DNA from: Plotosus lineatus
Lineage: Eukaryota; Chordata; Actinopteri; Siluriformes; Plotosidae
DNA length: 64,000 bases
Reading direction: 5' to 3'
Assembly (NCBI GenBank): GCA_024760905.1
Contig: CM045733.1
Coordinates: forward strand, 41,589,001-41,653,000
Shown: positions 1-12,153 of the stretch, in pieces
Position numbering within the stretch: position 1 is the stretch's first letter
Layout: each line of letters opens with the position of its first letter
The notes under the pieces: model-generated
The model's database searches: none
What the model was told of the DNA's origin: nothing
Seen by the model: only the letters and a program-made list of their open reading frames with translations
Translations under genes and position numbers: made by a program

Positions 1-7
1 GGACTAG

Positions 8-46
<39 letters not shown>

Positions 47-49
47 GTA

Positions 50-588
50 TGCTCTCCAAGTTACTTTTATCCATTTTATGTTTTTTCAAAAAAAAAAAAA
101 AAAAAAAAAAAGTCAAATTTTGAGTTTAGACGTACCTACGTAGTACACTGACGCAATGACGCTGCATTCATTGTTTAAAACTACAGACAGTATTCTAAAC
201 GAGTTCAATGGTACCCTTGTGCACTTGAAAGACCGGAAGTCTGTATAACCCACAGCAAGTACACTACATTTGCAAGTACACTACTTTCGGTATTGAGCGC
301 CTCACATATTGTAAGCGTTGACTGGCTGTTTTAAGCTTCATGTAAAGTAATTCGGTATAAATAAGTGACTTATTCGAAATTAAATGTTGATATTATTTGA
401 TATTATTTTACAATGTTATGTTTATAATAGATTTAGGGGTGTTTTATGAGATACGGTAATGGTAGTTATGGATGTACTGTATAGTACAGTATGAGCGTCA
501 CACATCACACTTTACATTCACTTTCAACTTACGTTCGGCCGTCCGGAATCAATTAAAAATGCAAGTCGGGGAGTGTCTGTATATAAAA

Positions 589-645
<57 letters not shown>

Positions 646-830
646 CTGAACTGGGAGGGAGGGGCACGTTCAGTCTGTCATTTGTAAACAATGGACGCAG
701 CGTGATTGCGTCAGCATACTACGTAGGTATGTCTAAACTCAAAATTTGACTTTTTTTGGAAAAAAAAAAAAAAAAAGAACGTAAAAGCGAAAAAACGTAA
801 AATGGATGAATGTAAGTCGGGGAGCGTCTG
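50..830. mobile_element. fold-back element with long inverted repeats
   Basis: The sequence at about 50-185 reappears inverted at about 683-828. The inner arms include AGTCAAATTTTGAGTTTAGA and ACCTACGTAGTA with about 90% match, and the outer arms share ATCCATTTTA(T/C)GTTTTTTC. Poly-A/poly-T runs lie inside both arms. A TA repeat (590-641) lies between them. No transposase ORF is present. It looks like a non-autonomous DNA transposon of unknown superfamily. Confidence 0.6.
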
Positions 831-2592
831 TACAAATAAAACTGAATTGAATTGCATTGAATTTGTAAAGGGAGCAATCAAAAAAATATTATTAGAATCA
901 TTTCGACTCAGATGAATGACATTTTTAGTCTCTTGGACTCTGATCCAAGACTCAGAATACAATCATAACTTAAAAGATGAAAGTTTGAGTACTAAAGAGC
1001 TCCCCTGCAACTCAGAGCCTTAACCTCTAAGAAGACTGATATGATTGGATGTTGAAGTAGAGTTATAGCCCCTCTCTGCAACAATGGATGGGATGGCAGT
1101 ATGTTGTCGGGCACCATGGACCCAAATATTAACACTCTGTGGTCAATTTACACTCCATGAGAAAAAAAGGACCCATATATCATATTTAAATAAAAGAGTT
1201 TCCACCTGCAGGAGGTTCTGATCAATGGCACCCAATCTGAACCACTGATTCTGATTTTATGGATTTTAAAGTGCAATAAATGTAAGTGTATACATAACCT
1301 GTTCATGTGACTTGACCGGTTTCTTTATTTAATTGTTGAAGGAAACCAATTAAGTAACTGATTAAAATGACTATTCTTTATGTGAAGTAAGTATTTTACT
1401 TTTATCTGTAGACATGGTATCAACGAGAGTGAAATGGTTGTTAAAAAAAATATATATAGTGTTCATGACGTATACTTATATTGCACAAAACTGTAGAGTA
1501 GCCAATCCAACATGGTTTCGGGAGGTGGAAGGAAACCACATGACCTGAATGAGCCCCACAGGGACACAAGAGTAGCTCTCCCCACAGAGTAAGATGATCA
1601 AGGACATGGGGCCATCATACATCTGACACATTTTAGCAGACCTAATTGATGTGATCCATATGCAGTCTATTATAATATTATGAAGCAAAGTAATATTTTT
1701 ATCACAGTGCCCACCCTTTTCAACATTATTGTAAGTGGTGCTGAATATTGTGAACCCATATGAAAATGGATCCTTATCAGATAAAAAAAAAAAAAATGAG
1801 GGTTGAAATCAAATGATGGGAAGCATGCACTTCTTTTCAGGTTTTCTTTGAACACATGGAAAAAAATTAGGAACCTATAAACATGAGTTAGAGAGTGATG
1901 TTGCTCTGTTTCTACCAGCCAGTGTTTATAGGTTTCTCCATGATACCTGGTAGAGCGTGACTTTAAACCATGGAGACAGTCAGAGCAACATAAAAGGGTG
2001 AACGAGAAGGCAGGGAGGGCTTAGGAGACATAGCAGAGGGAAAGTAGCATAAACATGAGAAATGATGTTTACCAAAAATGCCCTCTGTCAGTCATGTAAA
2101 AGAATAGACAGAAAGAAAAAGAGAAAAAAAAGAACAAGACGTGAATGACCAAGGAAAGGAAGAAAAGGGAAAAAAACAAAACAAAACAAAAAAAACACTC
2201 ACCACCACATTTAAGTAGGAATCAAACAAAAATATCTTGTGTTAAAACAAGAAATTTATAGAGAAAGAATGTGAACATGGTTAAAAAAACAACAACAAAA
2301 AAACAATCAACAAGACACCAAAGTCATTTGTTTTGTATGCGGCAACAGGGGTAACAAGAACTGTTCATTACATATATTTTGACTACAATACACAGTGTGC
2401 ATCTTTCCCTCCCTTACCTTCTCTTGGGATATTGATTCAGGACAAATGTAGATCATATTTTAAGACATGTACTTGCTCCTAAGATAGTGCTGCATTTGTT
2501 AGCATGACTGCATTTCCCCTCTACTCTGTAAAGTGGTACAGTCCTGATAATATATTAAAGGTCATTTATAAAATTCTCGGTGTGGAACATAC
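831..2592. other. septin-7 intron, no gene recognised
   Basis: AT-rich sequence with only short chance ORFs and A-rich tracts around 2100-2300. The missing downstream septin-7 exons were specifically sought on the minus strand and not found. Confidence 0.6.
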
Positions 2593-2689
2593 CTTCTGCA
2601 ACACCCCAGGGGTACTGACGCCCTCTGACCTTCCTGCCATTCACTTCAACCACCACATTGCTGCCCACTACAGCCAGAGGCATTCGCTC
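2593..2689 (-). CDS. septin7: septin-7 exon 8, last exon visible
   Basis: It encodes [20 protein letters not shown] then [12 protein letters not shown] and one further base. The PLAVVGSN strand carries the G5-like segment, and GRQYPWG is the conserved septin signature near the end of the G domain. The acceptor is TTATAG and the donor is AAG then GTATGT. The following exons (VENGEHCDF onward) were looked for in 1-2592 on the minus strand and not found, so they lie left of the window. Confidence 0.97.
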
Positions 2690-3231
2690 CTATAATAAAC
2701 ACGTTCAATAAACACACATACACACACGATTAGTGAGAACAAACCTAGCCAACGGTAAGAACATCATTATTGATTACAAAATCAACCAAACATCAATGAT
2801 TACATTATGATGTCAGTTGTTGCAGTAATAAATCATTACAGAATAAAAAAATGTTAAATGTTTAATTTAAGAAATATATTTAGCAACTTGGTACCATTGT
2901 AATGGTAACCATCACTGAGGACCTCTATTTAGCTGAACTATACAGACACTTAAAATACACAAACCAGAATCTCAAAGACATTGCATGAACTAAATACTAT
3001 CTATCTGTCTGGTCATTTATTTCAAGGTTAAGGAAGGAGGTAAAGCTGAAGGATTAAATTTAACCATGTATTTTTAAATTTACCCAAGGTAATTGACATT
3101 TGACTGTGAGTCATGACCTTGAACTTGAAGTAATTGCTGTATGTAAAGCAAAATATAGGAAATGCATCCTGGAAAAACTTTTTGTTTAGGTTGCCAATCT
3201 CACTTCCCAAGATACATACGTATCCCTAGGC

Positions 3232-3818
3232 CAGTGTTTCTCAGTTATTTTCTGTGGCGCCCCGCCAAGGAAGAAAAAAAATTTCACGTCCCACCGCCCC
3301 ACAAGCGACTATAAATAGTATTATTTGTCTATAAATTTGTTATTCGTACATCTCTGCATAACCGTGTATCTTTATTAACATGGAAAAACAAAAAAGAAAG
3401 AAATATAGTTCAACTTACAAGAAAGAAAAACTTCATTAGCATTGTTTTTAATATGTAATACAAAAGATTTAAATTTCACCAATGTACCTGAAATAAAAAA
3501 AATACATTCTTATTTAAACTCATTCAACTTATTTATGTTTTAATTTTTCCATCTTTTTCAACCTTTCTCTTCATTCCTCTTAGAATTTTTTCCGTATTGT
3601 TTCTCGAAGGGTTGTATGCTGCACTTCATATTTGCTCGTGTGAAAAACCGCTACACCATAGCGCAACAATGAGAGTGCCATTGCCAACTAGTGGAATGGA
3701 GGTGCAATTACACTTAATTCTCGTACACAATTCCAGAAAAGCATGTTCCCCAGGGTCATACGCGCTCCCCCCGGCCTCCCTTCCCCCGGCATCATACCCC
3801 ACTATTTGAGAAGTACTG
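3232..3818. mobile_element. hAT-type MITE with exact 8 bp target duplication
   Basis: The ends are CAGTGTTTCTCA and TTTGAGAAGTACTG, an imperfect terminal inverted repeat. The flanks are the identical octamer CCCTAGGC at 3224-3231 and 3819-3826, the mark of hAT insertion. The interior has no transposase. Its left end resembles that of the larger hAT at 12154 (cytosine-rich GCGCCCC stretch followed by AGGAAG), so the two probably belong to one family, this one internally deleted. Confidence 0.85.
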
Positions 3819-4473
3819 CCCTAGGCTGATAAATGTCAGGCTAAGCATATAACCTCACATATACCAAATAAGACAAGCAATTTCTATTAAGTGTGGTCAA
3901 AGGTCAAGGTCACAGCCATTGAATGTTGATACACAATATTCTTCCATCCCAAGATGGACCTAGTTTAAAGTATGTGAACGTTAGAATAGGAAATATGACC
4001 CGAACAAGGATTTTAACTCGAGACAAAGTTCAAAGTCAAGGTCACAGTAACCTAATGTTGGTATGCAGCATGCCACCTTATAACCCTATACATTCTCCTT
4101 GGACTGTGGGAAAGAATCAGAGCAAATTAGAGTGAGCAAGCATATAGAGAACTTGCAACTCCACTCAGAAACGATCTCACCAGTCCCGAGACTCAAACCC
4201 AGAACTTTCAGGTTTCCATAAGGTGTGAATTGGGGGAAAGACCCAGAAAGAATATAGAGGTATACAGTAGGCCCTTGACTAGTCGTGGTTTTGCACTCAC
4301 GGCTCCGCATATTCGTGGATTGACAAGTAACTGTCACGGGATTCAAATTCAGCCAGTGGCTGCCCTCCTTTCTGCTGATTGGTTGAGATATGGAACACCC
4401 TTTTTTTCTCATTCGCGCACACTTTGTGCATGTGTTTTTTAGTGTGTGTTTTTAATTACAGTTAAGCTCTGTC

Positions 4474-4620
4474 ATGCCACCCAAACGCTGTGTACCTTCT
4501 CAGGTTTCTGGTAAGACGGCAAAGCGCCAGAAAAAGGTAATGACGCTGCATGAAAAAGTAGAGCTATTTGATATGATTCAGGAAGGAAAATGTTTTGCTG
4601 CAGTAGAAAAATAAAAAGGG
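4474..4620 (+). pseudogene. Tigger transposase N-terminal fragment, copy 1
   Basis: It reads MPPKRCVPSQVSGKTAKRQK followed by KVMTLHEKVELFDMIQEGK and then a stop after about 45 codons. This is the DNA-binding start of a pogo/Tigger transposase; no catalytic domain follows. Confidence 0.7.
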
Positions 4621-4728
4621 AATCAGAGCTAGTGGTGGAAGTACCAAGAAGGTGAATGTTTTATGAAACAAGGTCATCATCAGAAATGGAACCTGCCTTA
4701 GTATTCTGGATACTTCTAGTTCAAGGGT

Positions 4729-5060
4729 TGGCAACCTTTGCCATTCAAAGAGCCATTTGGGCCCGTTTTCCACATTAAAGAAAACATTGGGAGCCACAAA
4801 TCCTTTTTTGACATTAAACTCAAATAACACTGAAAAATAAATGTGACACAGAGCTTGTGAGATAAAATGCGGCTTATCTGGAATTCCAATCTTTCAAGTG
4901 AGCAAGTGATGGTTGAGTACTTGTTTAGCCGTGTGTCACTTACGACGAGCGCGTCACATAATGCAATGCAAAGTAAATATAATGCAATACCGCCCTCTAG
5001 TGGGCATTTTTGAAAACTACAGTGCTGTATGTTTAAAGGAAACGGTATGTTTAAAGGTGT
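4729..5060. repeat. hAT-end fragment (CAAGGGTTGGCAACC type)
   Basis: It begins CAAGGGTTGGCAACCTTTGC and matches the starts at 5659 and 15001, including CCATTCAAAGAGCCATTTGG. It then continues with CTCTAGTGGGCATTTTTGAA, also present at 6835 and 16182. It is a shortened, diverged member of the same repeat block. Confidence 0.6.
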
Positions 5061-5072
5061 TTTTTTATATAA

Positions 5073-5160
<88 letters not shown>

Positions 5161-5162
5161 TT

Positions 5163-5195
<33 letters not shown>

Positions 5196-5232
5196 GTATA
5201 TATACACATACATACACACACACACACACACA
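5073..5232. repeat. TA/CA microsatellite
   Basis: A long alternating TA tract with short breaks, then ACACAC, between the two Tigger left ends. Confidence 0.95.
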
Positions 5233-5620
5233 CTAGGCCCTTGACTATTCGCGGTTTTGCACTCGCGGGTCCGCATATTCACGGATTGCCGGGCAACTGT
5301 CGCGTGATTCAAATTCAGTCAAAGGCTGGTCTCCCTCCTGCTGATTGCTTGAGCTGAAGGAATGCCCCTTTTTTCCCCCCTCATTCATGCGCACTTTGTG
5401 CCTGTGCTTTTCAAATGTGTGTTTTTAGTTACTGTTAAGCGCCATCATGCCACCCAAACGCTGCGCACCTTCTCAGGCTTCTGGTAAGGCACCGAAACGC
5501 CATAAAAAGGTAATGACACTGAATGAAAAAGTAGAACTGGTTGATATGATTCAGGAAGGAAAACGTTTTGCTGCAGAACTGCTAAGAAGGTGAGTGTTGT
5601 ATGAAACAAGGTAATCATCA
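5229..5620 (+). mobile_element. second copy of the Tigger left end and transposase start
   Basis: It repeats 4265-4680 at lower identity: TAGGCCCTTGACTATTCGCG, then an ATG at 5447 for MPPKRCAPSQASGKAPKRHK. The ATG is again about 210 bases from the terminus. This copy has VDMIQEGKRFAAELL and is better preserved than copy 1. A local duplication or a second insertion of the same family could explain it. Confidence 0.7.
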
Positions 5621-5658
5621 GAATGGAATCTGCCTTAGTATTCTGGATACGTCAAGTT

Positions 5659-7039
5659 CAGGGGTCGGCAACCTTTGCCATTCAAAGAGCCATTTGGACC
5701 CGTTTTGCACATTAAAGAAAACACTGGGAGCCACAAATCCTTTTTTGACATTTAAAATCAAATAACACTGCATATAATGTTTCCCCCCTTTTTCCTTCAT
5801 GTTAATATAAAACAACAATGTGTTGCATTGCCTTAAATGACTGCAGAGACAATAAAATTACGATTCTGCTTGCAACAAAAACATTTAGATAAAAAAACAA
5901 AACAAATCACCAGCCTCCCCACGACCCTAATTAGGATTAAGTGGTTCAGAAAATGAATGAATGCGCTTGAGTCTTTGTCTTTTTATGAAGAAAAAAAAAT
6001 CTGTCCCACAAAGCGTGGGACAGGGTGCAGCCAGATGTGTTAATAGGTTGGGTATCCCTCAGCATCATGCCGTTAGTGGGATCTTCTTTTCTTTATTCAT
6101 TATATTCATGTTGTTTTGTCCTAGTTTTAATTTACGAAAATGACAGCAACACAGAAAAGTATATGAAGAATAATTTTAAGAAGGAGCCTACTCAACATTT
6201 GAAATAATATTAAATGCTCAATACTTCACTGACCGACCCATTCTCAGAGTGGAGACTGAACCACACCCAGTCTTATTTGGTCACTGGGAGGAGAGTTATT
6301 TAATTCAGAGACTGCTGTAGATAAACAAATCTCGTCCACCCCCTCGTACTTCAGCGGTGATTTCTGTTTCTGGATTACAAACACCGTCGATGGAAAAATC
6401 TCTCTCGCTCGCTGCTCTGCTGCTGGCTGATGGTGAGAGCACTCCTTGCCATGAGCACAAGAATTTGGAAATCCACCAACACAGAAGATCAAAAATACTG
6501 AGACTTTCAATGTAGCTAATTAATATAAATGTCCACAAACACACACAAAATCACCCCACCCACACCAAATAAATATCCGCCCACACCCGTTACTGTTAAT
6601 TCTCATCGATGTAATTTTCAATCCTAAAAGAGCATTTTTGAAAGGGTACCCACTAGGTATCTGTGGGTACCCGACCGTTGCAGGACTCTGCCTTAAGCAG
6701 ATTCTCCCATCATTCAGGTGAAAGCTGGTTTAACTACCGATGGATGCCCGGAGTGCTTCCGATGTGAGTAAATAAGCGGCATTTTCTTTTTGCAGTTGAG
6801 CTATGTGCAAAGGAAACATAATGCAATACCTCCCCCTAGTGGGCATTTTTTGAAAACTACAGTGCTGTACGTTTAATAAGACAAATTACTGTACTGTATA
6901 CTCTAATGCAGCTGTGAAGGGGGGGCACAAACCAGTGTCTCTCCCTCACGCCGTTCCAAGCCCGGATAAATGCAGAGGGTTGCGTCAGGAAGGGCATCCG
7001 GCGTAAAACAAATGCCAAATAAAATATGCGAATCACAAG
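5659..7039. repeat. 1.4 kb repeat block, copy A
   Basis: It starts at the hAT-like terminus CAGGGGTCGGCAACC and is nearly identical to 15001-16385 over its last 1.1 kb: the 60-residue ORF at 5961-6143 and the 88-residue ORF at 6244-6510 recur unchanged there. It contains a LINE-like tail (CCTAATTAGGATTAAGTGG then GAATGAATG) near 5925-5965. At its right end it contains the block GGAAGGGCATCCGGCGTAAA that lies upstream of the RTE LINE body. Copies A and B diverge abruptly at about 7040/16386. Confidence 0.85.
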
Positions 7040-9803
7040 AAAGAATGACATACCGGATCAGTCGAGGCCCGGGTTAACAACGACCGCCATCAGTGCTGTT
7101 AACCAACAGGGTGCTGGTGGAAAGTGGAGTACTGTTGGTCGAAGACGTTGAAGAAAGAGAGGCGCGAGGCGTGTCCGTAGCCAGAGAGAGAAGAGGAAAG
7201 GCATGAGTCTAGGACTGAAAGTAGGGACTTTGCATGTTGGAACTATGGCAGGAAACGGTAGAGAGCTGGCTGACATGACGCAGAGAAAGGTGGACATACT
7301 GTGTGTTCAGGAGACCAGGTGGAAAGGTAGCAAGGCTAGAAGCTTAGGAGCAGGGTTTAAGCTGTTTTTTCATGGCGTGGATGGGAAGAGAAATGGAGTC
7401 GGAGTCATCTTGAAGGAAGAGTTTGTCTGATACTCTTTTCACTTCTAGAACATTCCTGACAGAGTGATGTGTGTCAAGTTAGAAATTGAAGGTGTGATGT
7501 TCAATGTTGTTAGTGCTTATGCCCCACAGGAAGGATGTGAGCTAAAAGGGAAGGAGAGATCCTGGAGTGAGTTAGATGAAGTGATGCAGAGTACCCCCAG
7601 AGGTGAAAGAGTGGTCATTGGGGCAGACTTCAATGGACATGTTGGTGCAGGAAACAGAGGGGACGAAGAAATGATGAGCAGGTTTGGTATCCAGGACAGG
7701 AACGCAGAAGGACAGATGTTGGTAGCTTTTGCAAAAAAGATGGAAATGGTTGTGGTGAATACTTTCTTCCAGAAGAGACAGGAGCATAGGGTGACTTATA
7801 AAAGTGGAGGTAGAAGCACACAGGTAGACTACATCTTGTGCAGGTGATCTAATTTGAAGGAAGTCAGTGACTGCAAAGTAGTAGTGGGTGAGAGTGTTGC
7901 CAAAACGCATAGGATGGTGGTGTGCAGGATGATGCTGATGGTGAGGAAGGTGAAGAACGCAAAGGAAGCGCAGAAGACAAAGTGGTGGAAGCTGAAAAAG
8001 GAAGAGTGTCGGGTTGTCTTCAAGGAGGATTTGAAACAGGTGGTCAGGAAGTGCTTCCAGATGACTGGACAACTACAGCTAATGTGATCAGGGAGACAGG
8101 TATGAGAAGATTTGGTGTGTCATCTGGAAGGAAAGTAGATAAGGAGACTTGGTGGTGGAATGAGGAATTACAGGAGTTTGTACAAAAGAAGAGGTTAGCT
8201 AAGAAGAAGTGGGACATTGAGAGGACCGAAGAGAGTAAACAGGAGTACAGGTTGGCACAGCAGAGAGATAGAGATGGGAAGAACACGCAACAAGTTACAG
8301 TGATAAAGGACAGAGAGGGAAATGTATTGACTGATAACAGAAGTGTGCTGGGAAGATGGAAAGAGTACTTTGAAGAGCTGATGAATGAGGAAAATGAGAG
8401 AGAGAAAAAGAGTAGAAGAGGTGGCTGTCGAGGACCAGGAAGTAGCAAAGATTAGTATGGGTGAAGTGAGGAGGGCATTGAAGAGGATGAAGAATAGAAA
8501 GGCAGTTGGTCCTGATGATATACCGGTGGAAGTATGGAAGTGTCTAGGAGAGGTAGCAGTAGATTTTCTGACAAGAACATTAAACAAGGTCTTAGAGAGT
8601 GAGAGGATGCCAGAGGAATGGAGAAGTGTGATGGTGCCCATTTTTAAGAACAAGGGAGACATGCAGAGTTGTGGCAACTACAAAGGGATAAAGTTGATGA
8701 GCCATACGAGAAGTTATGGGAAAGAATAGTGGAAGCTAGACTAAGAGCAGAGGTCAGCATTTGTGAACAACAGTTTGGTTTCATGTTTCATGCACCACAG
8801 ATGCAGTGTTTGCTTTGAGGATGTTAATAGAGAAGTACAGAGAAGGTCAGGACATGTATGAGAGATGTAAGACAGTGCTGAGGTGTGCTGTCAGTGTGAC
8901 AGAAGAGTTCAAGGTGGAGGTGGGACTGCATCAAAGGTCAGCTCTGAGCCCCTTCTTGTTTGCTATGGTGATGGACAGGCTGACAGACGAGGTTAGACAA
9001 GATTCCCCATTGACTATGATGTTTGCAGATGACATTGTGATCTGTAGTGAGAGCAGAGAACAAGTGCAAGAAAATCTAGAGCGGTGGAGGTATACCCTGG
9101 AAAGGAGGGGAATGAAGGTTAGCCTCAGTAAGACAGAATACATGTGCATGAATGACAAGGACCCAAGAGGAACGGGGAGGTTATAGGGAGCAGAGATAAG
9201 GAAGGCGGAGGATTTTAAGTACTTAGGCTCAACAATCCAGAGCAATGGAGAGTGTGGAAAAGAGGTCAAGAAGCGTGTGCAGGCAGGTTGGAATGGTTGG
9301 AGAAAAGTGTCCGGTGTGATAGGAGGGTATCGGCAAGAATGAAAGGACAAGGGTACAAGACGGTACTGAGGCCAGCGATGTTGTATGGTTTAGAAACCGC
9401 GGCCGTGGGGAAAAGACAGGAGGCAGAGCTGGAGGTAGCAGAGATGAAAATGTTGAGGTTCTTTGGGAGTAACGAGGATGGATAGGATTAGGAATGAGCA
9501 CACCAGAGGGACAGCACATGTAAGACGTTTTGGAGACAAAGTCAGAGAGGTTAGATTGAGATGGTTTGGACATGTACAGAGGAGGGATAGTGAGTATATT
9601 GGTAGTAGGATGCTGAGGTTGGAACTACCAGGCAGAAGGCATTGAGGAAGACCAAAGAGACGATTCATGGATGTGGTGAAGGGGGACATGAAGGTCGTTG
9701 GTGTAGGAGAAGAAGATGCAAAGGATAGGGTGAGATGGAGGCAGATGATTCGCTGTGGCGACCCCATAAGTGAAAAGCCGAAAGGAAAAGAAGACCATAC
9801 TGT
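7040..9803 (+). mobile_element. RTE-type LINE, degraded
   Basis: A non-LTR retrotransposon with an apurinic endonuclease followed by a reverse transcriptase and no separate ORF1. The leader reads CGGATCAGTCGAGGCCCGGG. The coding part runs from 7203 to the C-terminus RWRQMIRCGDP near 9765. It ends with AAAAGCCGAAAGGAAAAGAA, the 3' end seen again in fragments at 17128 and 30293 and in the SINEs. The bounds are approximate because the element directly follows repeat block A and abuts a Tc1 half. Confidence 0.85.
7203..9776 (+). pseudogene. endonuclease / reverse transcriptase of the RTE-type LINE (broken)
   Basis: Fragments in two frames line up in order. Endonuclease: VDILCVQETRWKG with the catalytic glutamate, VIGADFNGHVG, and STQVDYILC. 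Reverse transcriptase: ALKRMKNRKAVGPDDIPVEV, YKGIKLMSH, the SALSPFLFAMVMDRL turn, and the active site MMFADDIVICSES. The C-terminal segment is RLRWFGHVQRRDSEYI, then GRPKRRFMDVVKGDM. A stop near 7428, a stop near 7845 and several frame changes mean no intact protein is made. The family makes a target-primed reverse transcriptase that also mobilises SINEs sharing its 3' end. Confidence 0.88.
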
Positions 9804-10555
9804 ATACTCTGTTAGTGTTCTTATATATATACCCACAGTCAGTGATGGTCTGGGGTGCCATGTCAGCTGCTGGTGTTGGTCCACTGTCAAGGGCAGGGTC
9901 AATGCAGCAAGCTCTCAGGAGATTTTGGAGCACTTCGTGCTTCCATCTGCTGAAAAGCTTTATGGAGATGAAGATTTCATTTTTCAGCATGACCTGGCAC
10001 CTGCTCACAGTGCCAAAACCACTGGTAAATGCTTTACGGACCATGGTATTACTGTGCTCAATTGGCCTGCCAACTCTCCTGACCTGAACCCCATAGAGAA
10101 TCTGTGGGATATTGTGAAGAGAAAGCTGAGAGACACCAGATCCAACACTGTGGATGAGCTTAAGGCCACTATCGAAGCATCCTGGGCCTCCATAACACCT
10201 CAGCAGTGCGACAGGCTGATTGCCTCCATGCCACGCTGCATTGAAGCAGTCATTTCTGCAAAAGGATTCCCGACCAAGTATTGAGTGCATAACTGAACAT
10301 AATTATTTGAAGGTCGACTTTTTGTATTATAAGCACTTTTTTATTGGTCGGATGAAATATGCTAATTTTTTGAGATAGGGATTTTGGGTTTTTCTTTACT
10401 TTTTTGCCAAAATTATCAATATTAAAACAATAACAAGTTTGAACTACTTCAGTTGTGTGTAATGAATCTAAAATATATGAAAGTCTAATGTTATCAGTAC
10501 ATTACAGAAAATAATGAACTTTATCACAATATGCTAATTTTATGAGAAGGACCAG
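9804..10555 (+). mobile_element. Tc1/mariner element, 3' half
   Basis: From about 9836 it encodes SVMVWGAMSAAG and, after a frame change, FIFQHDLAPAHSAKTTGKCF then NSPDLNPIENLWDIVKRKLR, the second and third catalytic blocks (D and E) of a Tc1 transposase, ending at GFPTKY with a stop at 10284. It is followed by a long terminal repeat ending TTTTATGAGAAGGACCAG and TA (10556-10557). The N-terminal half is absent: the sequence joins the LINE end directly. The matching N-terminal half occurs at 29.35-30.14 kb. Confidence 0.88.
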
Positions 10556-10692
10556 TATAGTATTTTACTTCTGATTGATCATTCGCATGTAATATGATAC
10601 ATGGAGTTTTACTTCCAGGTACAGAACTCGCGGATTATCTTCATTCACGGGAGGGGCTGGAAACGAAGCAATGCGAATAACGAGGGCCTACT

Positions 10693-10695
<3 letters not shown>

Positions 10696-10732
<37 letters not shown>
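10696..10732. repeat. CA microsatellite
   Basis: Uninterrupted CA dinucleotides directly after the right end of the Tigger element. Confidence 0.97.
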
Positions 10733-10735
<3 letters not shown>

Positions 10736-10744
10736 TTTGACGTA

Positions 10745-11325
10745 GCCTAGCCTAGGTTAGCCTGGAGACAAGACTTTATCAAACCTTCCAAAACCACACC
10801 ACTGCTATGATCTATCCACTGGCTTCCTGTAGCTGCTTGCATTCAATTTAAAGTACTAACTCTTGCCTGCAAAGCAAAAATGTACCTGCACCTTCCTACC
10901 TCAAAGCACTCCTCACACCCGGCACGATACCGCATTCTTTCAGATCCTCTAGTACTGCTAGACTGGTCGCACCCTCTACCAGGGGACAAGGGGAAAATGC
11001 ATCTTAACTATTCTCTGCTCTGGCTTCAAGTTGGTGGAATTAACTGACTCTTGATGTTCAGACGGTATATCCAGAAGGGTATCTTCAAAAGACGTGCTGA
11101 AAACTTACCCTTTTCCGTAGTACTTAGATTAGCACTATGCTACACACACACACACACACACGTACACACACATACATAACATCTACCGACTGAGTTTGAC
11201 TCACTGTATATTTAATCTGTGCTCTATCAAACCAGTATAAGAATATATGTCCTGTTAGTGACTTTAAATCAATTCTGTCGGTCACTCTGGATAAGAGTGT
11301 CTGCTAAATGCTGTAAATATAAATG
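10745..11325 (+). mobile_element. L2-type LINE 3' end
   Basis: The translation shows the degraded reverse transcriptase C-terminal segment common in fish LINEs (IYPLASCSCLHS near 10811, and KNVPAPSYLKALLTPGTIPH with one frame break). It ends with CACTCTGGATAAGAGTGTCT GCTAAATG and TAAATATAAATG, the tail shared by L2-clade LINEs and HpaI-like SINEs in fishes. A CA repeat (11143-11160) interrupts it. Confidence 0.7.
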
Positions 11326-11798
11326 AGTAATGTTTTTTAACCATGTGCTAGTGAGCTAATCAGTTTGTACCAATTCAAATGTAGCACATACTCCTATTGC
11401 TCACACAAGCATCAGGGTTCCAGCACATTTCTAATAATAAACTTAAAAAAATGGTTCTTTAACCTCTGGAATGTGTCAGCAGGAGTTTAATGTGCCATAT
11501 AGAGCACAGGACAGGATAACTCTAAAATACAGAGTGAAAAAAATGCTCTGACTATGTTCACACCTGCTATTAATTTACATCTTCAATCACTGGTTGGAAG
11601 TGGAGAGAACAAAGTAAGATGGGACTGAGAATGATATGCCGTAACAAATGTGTGTTACTTAGTGCATGATTGAACAGTTTTTCAAAATATTTATCTGACT
11701 ATATTTTATATAATATGCATTAAACCTTACAATATGTAGGCATATTTTCGATGACTAATAGACTGATATCTTTGCATACAGCATGATCTTCTACATAC

Positions 11799-11891
11799 CT
11801 TTATCTTACGGATGAGTTTACTGTCTTCATCCACCTCCGTGTCAGGAAACTCGTAAATCTTAATTTTGTGTTCCTGAATCTCTTTCATAAT
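11799..11891 (-). CDS. septin7: septin-7 exon 7
   Basis: Thirty-one codons: [20 protein letters not shown] then [11 protein letters not shown]. It matches the septin-7 segment after QQFKKQ. Sites are CCAG (acceptor) and AAG then GTATGT (donor), in phase 0 on both sides. A 50 bp GA repeat starts about 30 bases upstream in the intron (11919-11971), where the polypyrimidine tract of this acceptor would be read from the other strand. Confidence 0.97.
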
Positions 11892-11910
11892 CTGGAAACG
11901 AGAACAATAT

Positions 11911-11918
<8 letters not shown>

Positions 11919-11971
<53 letters not shown>
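11919..11971. repeat. GA microsatellite next to septin-7 exon 7
   Basis: About 26 GA units on the plus strand, CT-rich in the direction of the gene, starting about 30 bases before the exon 7 acceptor. Confidence 0.97.
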
Positions 11972-11974
<3 letters not shown>

Positions 11975-12153
11975 CTTATGCTTAACAGCTCAACACACAG
12001 ACAGACAGACACACAGACAGACACACGCTCACTAGGTGGCCCTTATTTTTAAAGTTTTTAATTTGTGACCTCTCACCCTGGCATTTTGTTCCATTTAATA
12101 AGAAGCCACTTTGTGCAAAAACTCATGAAAATGTAATCACTTTTAGGCTATGC

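Larger units (their letters stand above)
4265..10693 (+). mobile_element. Tigger/pogo element broken up by nested insertions
   Basis: The left end CAGTAGGCCCTTGACTA at 4265 and the right end reading GGGCCTACTG to 10693 form terminal inverted repeats, with TA on both outer sides. About 209 bases in, an ATG starts MPPKRCVPSQVSGKTAKRQK, then KVMTLHEKVELFDMIQEGK, the CENP-B-like helix-turn-helix start of a Tigger transposase. The left end and transposase start occur a second time at about 5229-5620. The rest of the transposase is missing. The element now hosts a TA microsatellite, hAT-end repeat blocks, an RTE-type LINE and a Tc1 half. Confidence 0.75.
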
